Shown: positions 12,245 to 21,373, counted from the first letter of the stretch. The stretch is DNA of 64,000 nucleotides from Sporobolomyces roseus (GCA_016617785.1 JADILM010000007.1:372001-436000); one strand, 5' to 3'. Notes: generated from the sequence alone by a model not told the origin. Made by a program: numbers and translations.

Positions 12245-12328
12245 AGCGCCCACCCGGGTTTGAACCAGGGACCTGACGATAAGCTATAGAAGCTGCAGTC
12301 GACCGCTCTACCGCTGAGCTATAGGCGC
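12245..12328 (-). tRNA. tRNA-Cys(GCA) with 12-nt intron, copy 1
   Basis: Acceptor GCGCCTA/TGGGCGC with discriminator T, D arm GCTC-AGCGGTA-GAGC, T arm CCTGG-TTCAAAC-CCGGG. The anticodon loop CTGCAG carries GCA and is followed by the intron CTTCTATAGCTT. The body matches the conserved eukaryotic tRNA-Cys layout. It is identical in length (84 bp) to the inverted copy at 19980-20063. Confidence 0.93.
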
Positions 12329-12585
12329 ACGCATGATGGTCGGATCTTACAATGTCAATACATCGCAACCTTAAGTATAGAGCTGAATCGAGTCGAATGC
12401 ATCAAAACGAGAATCTTCCATTTACAAGAGTGAATCGCTATCCGCTGGAAGAGTAGAGAACAGGACAACGCCTGACTCACTTTGAGATACCGGGAAATCA
12501 CCAAAGATGAGAAAAAGACGAATCGAGCGAGGAAGGAAGAGGAGAGAGTTCTCTGCTGACCCTCTCGCGAAAGGTCCAAAAAAGA

Positions 12586-12681
12586 TGGAGCAGCTGGGGA
12601 TTGAACCCAGGACCTCTCGCAGATCGTGCAGCCTCTCGGTGCAAATGCAAAGCGAACGCGCTACCACTGTGCTACAACCCC
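12586..12681 (-). tRNA. tRNA-Ala(UGC) with 24-nt intron, copy 1
   Basis: Acceptor GGGGTTG/CTGCTCC contains the alanine identity pair G3-U70, with discriminator A. D arm GCAC-AGTGGTA-GCGC, anticodon stem TTCGC/GCGAG, loop TTTGCA with anticodon UGC, then a 24-nt intron after position 37. T arm CTGGG-TTCAATC-CCCAG. A T6 run just downstream is a Pol III terminator. The gene is duplicated at 19624-19719. Confidence 0.94.
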
Positions 12682-12760
12682 GCTTCTGTAAACCGCCCAT
12701 TTTTTCCCACAAGTCCGCATTGCTCGGTCCTCGCAACGGTGAGACAATACAAACCCAGAC

Positions 12761-13234
12761 GTGCTCCCACAGTGACTCTATTCTTTTCCCACATTCTATG
12801 TCCCTGGCGCTGAGGGCGTCTTTTGCTCTCCCGCTAGGCCAAACCTGAGATCTCACTGGAAGTTTGAATTTTCTTCTCCCGCTTCCATAATCTATGATTC
12901 CCGCGAGACCAAATAGAGAGCTAATCTCGACCCTTGATAGCGCTCTACGAGTCCACATGCAACATCAGCGGCACCGTGATTTCGACGAGCGGTTACAGAC
13001 TTTCGCACTTCCGATTCCAATACAATTCGACAAAACCCAGAGATTGAGAGTGCTCTTTCTCGGTTAATCACTGGCAGATCTTGCAGGGCAGTGAACAGAC
13101 GGGAGAAGTGACAAGCAATGGCAGCAACTTCAGGCTGCAGATTCGCAACCTGGATCAAATGATTTCAATTGCAGCAAGCGGGTACAGACAGTAGCTTTCT
13201 CTGCAGTCACAGCTCAGACAGTGGGCTATAGTAT
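12761..13234. other. Between repeat arms B' and A', no gene seen
   Basis: No protein-like frame and no RNA gene were recognised in this stretch. Confidence 0.45.
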
Positions 13235-14300
13235 GAAGAGCCGGAGAACTCGAACAATGAAAGGTTGATCATGCTGAGAGGTTTGAAGGGAAAAGTCAAA
13301 AAAGAGCGGCAGAGAGTAGCAGCGGTCTACTGACGATTGCAACAAAAAGGGAAGGAAGCCCATGGCGGGGCTCGAACCCGCAACGTCCAGATATTCCTAC
13401 TGCGAAGTAAGGAGGATCAAACTGTCGAGCGTAAAAGTCTGGCACTCTTCCGATTGAGTTACACGGGCTTTTGGACTTGCAAGCGTTCCACGTATCGCCG
13501 ATGGTGGCAGCGGCCCCCAAGTACTATATATACCTGCCACTTCAAATCGCCTCTGTGAACAGTCCGAAATGAGCTGAAAACACTCAGATAGAAGTCGGTT
13601 GTCTGTGAAAGCTTTAAATTTGCGAGAAGGAGAACCGAAATCTCGACGGGGGGTGGATAATCTCAATTGAGAGCGTTGTAATTTACGCTCAATTGGAGGT
13701 TGTTCTAATCGGGCTGTTGTGCTCTGAGTGTTCGGTTGGTCAGTCGAAGCAGAAATTGAAACGCTCGAACCTCTCGACGTGAAAAGTCTATTGCCGTCCA
13801 CGGCTTTCGTTTCCTTTTGCGTTGGAAGCAGCTCTCTTCTGAGCCCAACCCTGCTTGTATACTGTTCAGATCTACTACAGCTGCTCTCGCTCAATGTGAA
13901 GACTTGTACCATCACCGACTGAGGCCAAACTGCAAATCTGGAAAAGAAGAAAAAAGGGTCCCGAATCTCACTTTCCTCCTGCTTGAATCAGCTCAGGACG
14001 CCCACCGTCGTGCTACAATTGTCTAAGACAATTGATAACAAAGATAGCTGTCGTTTCTCTCAATCTGTGACACGATAGTTTCGACGATCTCAATGTCTCC
14101 TCTTGTCAGTTAGGGTAAGCTCTCAAATAGGTGGTATCTGGTGGACTAATTGCGGTCACTAGACTTCCTTGTATCCAATTGAGATAGCTCAAGCACCGTT
14201 CTGTGTCTCGCTTCGCAGTTAAACTCGCAAAACAAGGAAAAGTGTTGGAATACTCTGCTTAAATCGAGCTTGAACTATTGAGCTGACTTGCCCCATGAGT
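13235..14300 (-). repeat. Inverted repeat arm A' (partner 330-1390)
   Basis: Reverse-complement partner of arm A, as described there. The part around 13469-13950 (upstream of the tRNA) and 13240-13356 (downstream) aligns clearly. The outer portion to about 14300 aligns only patchily, for example around GAGAGAAACGACAGCT and CCAACACTTTTCCT. The two arms bracket an interval of about 11.9 kb with four protein genes and arm B'. Confidence 0.85.
13357..13468 (-). tRNA. tRNA-Lys(UUU) with intron, copy 2
   Basis: Identical to the gene at 1140-1251 over all 112 bp, including the intron of about 39 nt, but in the opposite orientation. Same cloverleaf, same anticodon UUU, same TATATATAG element about 60 bp upstream. 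Confidence 0.95.
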
Positions 14301-14795
14301 GCTTCAGACTTCCCTTTACGAGTTCTTCAACTTTGAGAGACGAGCTCAGTAATGTTGCTCGCAACAGTCTACTGCCGATGTTTTCTCAGTTTCACCGCCC
14401 GCAATCCAGTTCATTCCGCATTGATATGTCTCCGCATCAATATGTCCACTTGATCTTATAGATCTGTGCAGAGTACAACATTCCAATCCTCTCTTTGGAG
14501 TAGGCAACAACCTCAATCTAAAGCAAGTGAGAGAAAAGGCATCAATTTTATCCTCAGCATTTCTCCTTGACTTGTTCGCTTACTTCCTGTTTCTGCAGAA
14601 GATCTTTCGCTCTAACCTCTGTATAGTTCTGCCCAACCTGATTGCTCGACGAGAGAGTCGAAACCGGAGTTCCGGACTCTCCGCGGTTCTTTCGATCTTC
14701 TCTCCTATCCCTCTCTCCCCTCTCTCTCTTTCCTTCTCCTCACTTCCCAATCTGCTCTCAAGTACCTCCGATTCACCCCTGCGCAAACTCCAGCC
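14301..14795. other. Upstream region of the MYND gene
   Basis: No gene recognised. The last 120 bp before the MYND start are pyrimidine-rich (runs of CTCTCTC near 14700-14740), as is common in fungal promoters and 5' UTRs. Confidence 0.4.
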
Positions 14796-15769
14796 ATGTC
14801 TTCAGCAATTCCGCAATCTCGTGCTCTTTCTGGTCAAGGCGTTGTCTGCGGTCAAATCACGCCAACTCGCTGTTCCTCCTGTCTCTCACACGGTACGCCA
14901 TGGATGTTCTTCTGTGGAAAGGAGCATCAGAAACTTGTGAGCCATCCCTTACTCAGTGCAGCCGGAAATAACAGAGAGCTGATCAGTCTTTCCATTCTTG
15001 CTTCCTTCTATTCCTCATCCTTTGCTCCGCTTCCTGTCTAGATATGGTATACTCACAAGAGAGTCTGCGGAAAACACTCATCTCCCTTCAAGTGGCCGCT
15101 ATTTACGGAGGAGGAATCGACAGAAGTGCTGGAGCTTGCTCGGAATGAGAAGACGGAAGATGCACGGGACCCGACATTGGAAAGTGCTTGTGAACAATCA
15201 GGAACCACGGCAAAGGTGCGAAAGTTTTGATCAGTCTTTGCCTTTGCTTCGTGAGCTGAATTAAAGATAGTTGAACTTTTTAGGAATTCATTGCCAGTGT
15301 CACTGCTGGAAGTTGTCCTCTTGAGGGACCTGCAAGTACCGGGATCAATATATTACTCAGACGACAAGGCGTGAAGATCAAGATCCTGCCTGAGCTCCCT
15401 GAACACGACACCGCTGATCTGCGAGTAACGATCTCACTCACTCAAAAGCTCAGCAAAGATCCCTTCGGTCTCTTTGCATTGATGATCTCTGGCATTTGGA
15501 ATGATTTCTCACTGCTCGAAGGCAAGGTGGAATGGTGGAGCGAACTCAATCATCGATTGCTCATCTTCTTCTCAGTTGTCTGTCACCATTACAAGGATAT
15601 TCAATCACTGGAGCAGCATGATCCTCTCATACTTTACACTCGCAGCACTGTAGACTCTCTCCTCACAAATGTTGTTTCGCAAAGTTTCCCTGATGAAGCT
15701 GCAGGTTTGAGTGAGGTGCTTCATCAAGTATTCAAGAAGAAGCTTTTCCCTAGCTTTACCTTCTTCTGA
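14796..15769 (+). CDS. MYND-type zinc finger protein
   Basis: Three exons (14796-14936, 15042-15215, 15284-15769) join in frame to 266 residues. The first 60 residues hold an atypical MYND zinc finger: CSSCLSHGTPWMFFCGKEHQ followed across the first splice by KLIWYTHKRVCG, giving the Cys/His spacing of MYND domains (protein-protein interaction, Zn-binding). The rest is a helical region with no recognised domain (SLTQKLSKDP, ILYTRSTVDSLLTNVV). Single-MYND proteins of this build are abundant as lineage-specific families in red-yeast basidiomycetes, and their roles are unknown. It is the only confident protein gene between 12.0 and 21.3 kb and lies 80 bp from the left end of a TIR element. Confidence 0.8.
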
Positions 15770-15849
15770 TTATATCGTAGAATGTGCTTTCTCAACTTTG
15801 CTATCTTGTGTACTAAAAACAAAACTTGATGCCTCATTTGCTCTTCAAT

Positions 15850-15865
15850 TACACCACCACACCTT
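15850..15865 (+). repeat. Left terminal inverted repeat
   Basis: TACACCACCACACCTT, exact reverse complement of 17971-17986. Confidence 0.9.
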
Positions 15866-15868
15866 TGA

Positions 15869-16045
15869 CCGCCTGAAATCAGGCCCTTCACCAGGCCGCT
15901 TCCAGCCTGACCTGGGTCAGCCTGATCACAGGCTGTTCCCACGTGAGCTCAGACTGACTTCAGGCTGACCGAATCAGCCTGGCAGCAGCGAGGATTCTCA
16001 CGGCTGATTTCAGGCTGGTTTCCTTTGCCTCGCAGCCTGAACTCT
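15869..16045. repeat. Left subterminal repeat cluster
   Basis: About nine copies of the octamer family CAGCCTGA/TCAGGCTG lie in about 175 bp in both orientations, some as palindromes such as GCCTGAAATCAGGC at 15871-15884. Confidence 0.8.
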
Positions 16046-16572
16046 CTTCGTCTCTCTCGACGCTCACCGCCCTCGGATCTCGCAATACTACTCTCGTTCA
16101 ATTCCCTCGTCCTTTCGAGAATCAGTAGCAGCTATGAGAGAGAGAAGAGAGGTATTGCAACGACATTATACTATAGATTCGAGCGTACCATTCACTTTCC
16201 CGTTCTCGATTGCCCTCGTCCTTGACACTAGACCCCTCCATCAATTCATACCTTTCTCCTCCTCCTTGACAATCCCAGCAAGTACTGCACAACTTATCGA
16301 TCAAGGGAGAGTTAGCTCGTTTTATCAAACTAGCGAAAAGCAAAATTGGCGACTCACCAGTAAAGTAGAAATCACAAATATCAAGCGTAGTTGAGCTCTC
16401 AATTGAGCTATCTCTAAGTGAGAGTCAATCACTGATCATGAGTAGTGAAGTATAGTGCACGAGAAACTCACCTTTCCAGCATCCGACAGATCTTTCGAAA
16501 TCGACGAGTCTTCCTATCAGTCTCTTGAACGAAAGAAGGGGAGAGAGAGGCAGAGAGCATGTAAGGACTTAC

Positions 16573-16970
16573 TCAGTAATTCATCCAAGCAATGCCTGAC
16601 CTAGCTGTGTAGTCGCGCAAGCGTTTCATCTCTGAATCCACATTCTTCGCTTCCGTCCACGCGAATTCCTTGAGATCCACCTCCTCTAACTCCTCCTCTT
16701 CCTCGTCTACCTCGGCCTGACTGACATCGCCCTTCCTTTTCCTGCTCGAAGACTTTCCGACTGCAGTTGATCGAACTCCTGCTTTCATCGTGGGTCAGTC
16801 TCGTCTTTGAGAGTCTCCAGCAGAACAAACTCACCTTGCTCTTTCTCTTGTGCTTTTGCAGTTATCTGAGCCGTCTCCCTCTTCCTGTCGTGTGGTGGAT
16901 TTGGGTTTGGTTGATGAGGATTTGGGGGAAGCTTCGGGGGTTGATACTTGCTGATTCGAGGTACCGTCAA
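16573..16970 (-). CDS. Uncertain spliced ORF inside the TIR element
   Basis: Two open segments on the minus strand join at an apparent intron (donor GTGAGT near 16833, acceptor AAAGCAG) and encode a basic, then Glu-rich, then mixed tail (KSSSRKRKGD, EVDEEEEELEEVDLKEF, ending SGIAWMNY). No domain was recognised and no convincing ATG lies upstream. A GTAAGT directly after the stop, and another exon-like piece at about 16447-16498, suggest a decayed longer gene. It could be a captured host fragment or the remains of an element protein. Confidence 0.3.
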
Positions 16971-17384
16971 CAGATCCAGTGATCACAGTCTACGGTTTCG
17001 CCTCCTATCTGACATTCTTGGGCGCTAGGGTGAGGTGAAGGAGAGAGAGAGATGGAAAGAGATTGAGAGACGTGTTGAAGGACTCATCCCTCCTCACCGA
17101 TCTCAAGAGGGATGGCCAGACTCGGTGGGAGGACCATTCAGAGCTGTGAGAGTAGGCCGGACTCGTTCAATACGCAGAGAAGAGACGTTGGAGGACCCAC
17201 TCCTCCCACTTCGGACTTCGCGATTTTTTCGCCGCTCACTCCTTCTCTTCTCCCTCTCACTTCAACTTCTCTAACCCATCAGAACAAATCTTCACTACCT
17301 CAGTCACCCTCAGCTTCATAGTCACGACCAATTCTCGACCCTTCCCACTCGAAACACAAGAGGCAGATTTCTCTTCTCTCGTCA

Positions 17385-17603
17385 ATGTCTCTTGATCCAG
17401 ATCCTCTACCGCCCTGTACGTACTCTCTCTTAATGTGTTCATGTAGTGACATTGCTCGTATATCATCCAATGTAGACAGATGCCGGGATAGTGCAAGTGA
17501 CGATGAAGAGGACGAGGGAGTAGAAGAGGAGGTTGAGGTCAAACCGAGAAGAAGTGCGCGAGCTGGCTCGCTTATCTTGAAGTTGAGGGAAAGGGCTGCC
17601 TAG
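17385..17603 (+). other. Possible 3' exon on plus strand within the element
   Basis: An intron-like GTACGT...GTAG interval (about 17417-17475) is followed by an acidic then basic tail (SDDEEDEGVEEEVEV, KPRRSARAGSLILKL) ending in TAG at 17603. The opposite strand is also open here, so the coding sense is unclear. No family recognised. Confidence 0.2.
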
Positions 17604-17782
17604 TATGGGATCATGTTGTAACACCCAAGGTGAGGCAGACGAGCTAGACTCTTTCGCAACGATGACCGGTTTCGTTCTCTCCTTTTCGAACCTTCAAGCA
17701 ACGAGTCCGGTACTCTGAGAGTACTCTCGTACCTCTCTACGGTCTCCTGAGTCCTCTTGACTTGCTATCGTTACATCATGAT

Positions 17783-17965
17783 GGTCTCAGGCTGGTGAGA
17801 CTAAGCTGCAATCAGCGAGAGCGAGAAAGGAGACCAGGCTGAAATCAGCTTGCGAGCTCAGCCTGAATTCCTTCCGATTTCGATCTCTCGTCAGACTGAA
17901 TAGAGCCTGGCTCGATACTCTGGCCAGCTCTTCACCAGGCTGCGACCGTCAGGCTGACCTCAGAA
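17783..17965. repeat. Right subterminal repeat cluster
   Basis: About seven copies of the same CAGGCTGA-type octamer as at the left end, in both orientations, for example TCAGGCTGG, CCAGGCTGAAATCAG, TCAGCCTGAA, TCAGGCTGACC. Confidence 0.8.
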
Positions 17966-17970
17966 AGCAT

Positions 17971-17986
17971 AAGGTGTGGTGGTGTA
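17971..17986 (-). repeat. Right terminal inverted repeat
   Basis: AAGGTGTGGTGGTGTA, exact reverse complement of 15850-15865. Confidence 0.9.
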
Positions 17987-18573
17987 CGATACTTCCATTA
18001 CCTCCTAGCCACACTGCTCTCATGCACTCTATGTACTGGTCTGGTATCACTCTAGCTCTACGACTGTCATCAGTGACATAGAGGCCCGAGAGAGTGGTTT
18101 CCACGACTCTTTCAAAACCCGATCAAAACCCAGATCTGGTGTAGCTCTTCTCTCTCTTCTTCTTTTGTTCTTCTGTATGGCCATCATATAGTCAACCAAT
18201 TGAGACTGACTCCTAGTACTTGAGACAATCCGAGAACATTGTTCTCCTCATCGCTCAGAGTCAGTCGAAGATTTTACCCTTTGACCTCTCGGCCTAACTC
18301 TCCCCCTTCGCCACCTGACTGGGTTTCCTTGCTCCTTGTTTGAATCTCGACATTTTCAAATCTTTCTCTCGCTCTTGTCATAATCCAGAAGTCAGCCTGC
18401 AACATCTTCTTCAGAGAAGCGAATGCGTGCTGATTCTCATGATTCTCTGTTTGATTTCTGGTGTCCGGCTCTTGAGCAGGTAGCGTGTTGTGCTGGCAAG
18501 CAATGGATGGTGACAGAGAGCATCAGGCACTGCAAGAAAATGGGACAAAAGGCTGGACGAGGCAAAAAGTAAG
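17987..18573. other. Intergenic between TIR element and tRNA-Pro
   Basis: No convincing gene. A 49-codon Cys-containing frame (18422-18571, plus strand) runs up to the tRNA terminator but has no supporting context. Confidence 0.4.
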
Positions 18574-18683
18574 GGCCCACTGCCGGAGTTGAACCGACGA
18601 CCTCCCCCAAATTCACTCGAAGAATCGAGCTGGCGTTGAAAACAACACCCGAAGGGGGAATCATACTACTAGACCAAGTAGGC
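18574..18683 (-). tRNA. tRNA-Pro(CGG) with intron of about 38 nt
   Basis: Acceptor GCCTACT/AGTGGGC, D region TTGGTCTAGTAGTATGATT typical of eukaryotic tRNA-Pro, anticodon stem CCCCC/GGGGG, loop TTCGGG giving anticodon CGG. The intron follows position 37. The T arm contains GTTCAAC. A T5 run directly downstream terminates transcription. Single copy in this window. Confidence 0.92.
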
Positions 18684-19559
18684 GTGTTGTTGCGGCGAGA
18701 AAATGTGCCAATAACAAGTGCCAAAGAAAGAGACACTTAATAGGAGGTCTTTTCTTCCTCCTTGTCGGCATAAAATCCTGCCTGACTCTCTCTATACGGT
18801 CAATTCTGGAAGGCGTGGTGCAAGCTTTGTCAGAGGTAGCTCTACATCTCGACAGATTCATTGTCTGTAGCCGAAAGTCTTTGCAAGGCTCCACTGGGTT
18901 CAGCATTGGAGGTGCAAAAGAGACCGAGTCAGCTGAACATCCGAAAGCCTATGAAGCGGAGAGCTCCATCGCAATCGGGTGAAAAACGAGTCTGAGTCAG
19001 AAGCATCGAATTCTGCAGAGGCAAAGATCCTTCACCTCCTGGTTTCACCTGATCTCACTGGCAGTGACCCTAGCAAGCTGTGCGCGCATTTAAGAAGAGT
19101 GTGTGCTCTATCTAAGTTTCCAGAAGTTCTCGCTGGCAGTGCCAATGATTGGTCCAGAATTTGCTCATTTTCAACGCAATCATGGCGAAATATATCGCCG
19201 CTTGTTCCACTTCGCACATGTGTTATTTATCTCTGCCTGATCTTCAAGAGTCGGTGAAGGGAGCAAGCACTTTTGATTGCTGAATTTTGTCGAATGTGCA
19301 AGTCCAAAAGTCTGTAACCGCTCGTTGAAACCACGGTGGCGCTGGTATTGTGCAAGTGTACATGAAGACCGGCTTATGGCTCTCTTTGAGCAGGGCTCGG
19401 TATCGTTGGAATTGGTAGAGTAGTGAAGCGGGAGAAGATCTCAAGCTTCCAGAATGATGTCAGGTTTGGGCTAGTGGGAGGAGAGAGACAACCTCAACAC
19501 CGGTGACGACAAATGGCAAAAGAATGGAGTTAGGGGAGGATTGCCTGGAAGTTTTGATT
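18684..19559. other. Intergenic between tRNA-Pro and repeat arm B
   Basis: No protein gene recognised. At 19297-19310 the sequence TGCAAGTCCAAAAG matches the 14 bp that run into the first base of both tRNA-Lys genes, followed by a degenerate TCTGTAACC; this may be a truncated relic of a third copy. Confidence 0.4.
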
Positions 19560-19623
19560 CGCTCACCGTGCGAGGACCAAGCGAGGAGTGGCTAGAACTG
19601 CAAAATGCACCGTCAGGACATAA

Positions 19624-19719
19624 GGGGTTGTAGCACAGTGGTAGCGCGTTCGCTTTGCATTTGCACCGAGAGGCTGCACGATCTGCGAGAGGTCCTGGGT
19701 TCAATCCCCAGCTGCTCCA
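19624..19719 (+). tRNA. tRNA-Ala(UGC) with 24-nt intron, copy 2
   Basis: Same sequence and folding as the gene at 12586-12681, with the G3-U70 pair, anticodon UGC and the intron after position 37. A T6 run follows at about 19722. Confidence 0.94.
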
Positions 19720-19979
19720 TCTTTTTTGGACCTTTCGCGAGAGGGTCAGCAGAGAACTCTCTCCTCTTCCTTCCTCGCTCGATTCGTCTTTTTCTCATCT
19801 TTGGTGATTTCCCGGTATCTCAAAGTGAGTCAGGCGTTGTCCTGTTCTCTACTCTTCCAGCGGATAGCGATTCACTCTTGTAAATGGAAGATTTTCGTTC
19901 AACTGCATTCGACTCGATTTAGCTCTGTTCTCCGATTTGTGATGTGTTCAGATTAGGACACTCGCTTATCATCATGCGT

Positions 19980-20063
19980 GCGCCTATAGCTCAGCGGTAG
20001 AGCGGTCGACTGCAGCTTCTATAGCTTATCGTCAGGTCCCTGGTTCAAACCCGGGTGGGCGCT
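19980..20063 (+). tRNA. tRNA-Cys(GCA) with 12-nt intron, copy 2
   Basis: Same 84-bp gene as at 12245-12328, in the opposite orientation, followed by a TTTT run near 20075. Confidence 0.93.
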
Positions 20064-20360
20064 CATCTTGTCTTTTGCTGCTCTCGACGACGTCAGGTAG
20101 AGCACTTTTTTGCGATTGCAACAATTAGACAGAGTCTAGAGGAGAAGCGAGTATCTGTTCCCATTGTCGAGAGAACACGAGGCTCTTTTGTCAAAGCTCA
20201 TCTCTTCCACCTCAACCACTTCTCATAATCTCTGATGTTGCCTTCTTCTCTCATGCACCTTGCCGTAGTCGCCTCTGCTTGGTGAACGAAGCAAAAACTG
20301 ATGAAACTCATTAGAGGAAAAATGAGCTTCAGCAGGTCGTTTCCTAACCTCTCGCTCGCT

Positions 20361-20461
20361 GCTCCATCCGGGGGTCGAACCCGGGACCGGTACGTAGTCT
20401 TTGGGATTAGATCCTACAACAAATATAAGCATACAGCGCTAACCAACTGCGCCAATGGAGC
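20361..20461 (-). tRNA. tRNA-Ile(UAU) with 27-nt intron
   Basis: Acceptor GCTCCAT/ATGGAGC with discriminator A, D arm GCGC-AGTTGGTTA-GCGC, anticodon stem GTATG/CGTAC, loop CTTATA with anticodon UAU, then an intron of about 27 nt. T arm CCGGG-TTCGACC-CCCGG. The minor isoleucine tRNA UAU is intron-bearing in most eukaryotes, which supports the call. Confidence 0.93.
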
Positions 20462-21373
20462 GATGACAAATTTCCAAAAAATCTGACAGATATAAACCAT
20501 CGATTGCGAATGGCGCTCCGCGCCATCCTGCCAACCGAGCTTGTGCAACAACCATCCGGAACCTACTCAGCAACTGACTTCACAGTCGGAATTATGACGC
20601 AGAGCCTGCTTGTGCAAGACCTCGGACAATCACGGACCCGAACCAGCTGAAAACTCGTCTGCGTCTTTTGCTCCTCAATTTCATCCTGTTTCCCCCATGT
20701 ATGTACTCTCATTGTCGCAATACAAATGAACTGCTTTGAGACAGCTGGTAAGGGAACAAATTGCCTGACCCAGCTCGCAAAAGCCTTCCATCGCATTGCT
20801 TCGTTCGCTTCGCAGATGCTTTCGGGAGCCTTATCCTCGCCTGGTTGCCTCTCACCCTCAGTACACGCAGTACGTTGAGTAGAAATGCTCTTAAGTACCG
20901 CGAAATCAGAGAGCACGAGCGATAACCGAGTCGCTGAGGGGTCTGATTGAAGCCGGTTCGCAAGTGCTCAAGTTTTGCCTCTAATCTTCTACTTTCATGC
21001 TGACCTACATTACCACCTCAGTATCTAGATACAGAGAACAAGAAAGAGCGCCAACCCTGCACGTCGTGAGATCGAAGATCTGTGTTTTTTCCGCAGATTG
21101 TTCACCACAGACATCAGTCTTCCACTGCCATTTTATGAGCTCTGAGTTTCGCCCTGCTATGGTAGGGTTTCTGGCTGAGGATCAGGCCGGGGAGAAGAGC
21201 GAAAGAGCGAAATCGAAGCAGGAACGCAAGCCTGAATCCGCTCGACTCCTTCCGAAGCAACAATCATTTTTCAGCCTTCCAGCGTTGCAGGTCCTTTTTC
21301 TTTTGCTGCTCCAGAACTACTAGCACGCCATCTTTTCTCGGTTTCGCCGATGTGATAGCTCGATAATGCGAGT
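20462..21373. other. Intergenic, no gene seen
   Basis: About 0.9 kb between tRNA-Ile and the cardiolipin synthase stop. A 117-codon frame on the minus strand (20563-20916) is open but has no recognisable features. Nothing else supported. Confidence 0.4.

Larger units (their letters stand above)
12245..12760 (-). repeat. Inverted repeat arm B' (partner 19560-20063)
   Basis: This block carries tRNA-Cys and tRNA-Ala. It is repeated in the opposite orientation at 19560-20063 with the same gene order and almost the same spacing (257 versus 260 bp between the tRNAs). Much of the intergenic sequence is identical, including about 50 codons of an incidental shared open frame. Similarity fades beyond the tRNA-Ala, where a CTCGGTCCTCGC-like patch is still shared. 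Confidence 0.9.
15850..17986. mobile_element. Undescribed TIR element, 2.14 kb, likely non-autonomous
   Basis: The ends are perfect 16-bp terminal inverted repeats (TACACCACCACACCTT at 15850-15865 and its complement at 17971-17986). Just inside each end is a cluster of short repeats of the type CAGGCTGA/TCAGCCTG in both orientations, the layout typical of transposase-binding subterminal repeats in DNA transposons. If the terminal TA is a target duplication, the element proper is 15852-17984. No other flanking direct repeat was seen. No transposase was recognised inside; the interior holds only short or broken frames. Superfamily unassigned. Confidence 0.75.
19560..20063 (+). repeat. Inverted repeat arm B (partner 12245-12760)
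   Basis: Same tRNA-Ala/tRNA-Cys block as arm B', inverted. Identity is highest from the tRNA-Ala through about 19880, drops over 19890-19970, and is complete again over tRNA-Cys. Confidence 0.9.

Noticed and set aside
12422..12958. 178-codon minus-strand frame, with a near-identical frame at 19605-19883
   Set aside because: Similarity is explained by the inverted DNA repeat; the frame crosses tRNA-Ala and has no protein features.
13397..13915. 172-codon minus-strand frame in arm A'
   Set aside because: Crosses tRNA-Lys and is broken in arm A, so it is not a conserved protein.
18422..18571. 49-codon Cys-containing frame ending at the tRNA-Pro terminator
   Set aside because: Short, no homologue recognised, no splice or promoter context; better explained by chance.
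12245..20461. Centromere or mating-type locus interpretation of the tRNA/inverted-repeat island
   Set aside because: Layout recalls fission-yeast elements, but there is no AT-rich core, no retroelement array and no pheromone, receptor or homeodomain gene. Kept only as a speculative test in the findings.
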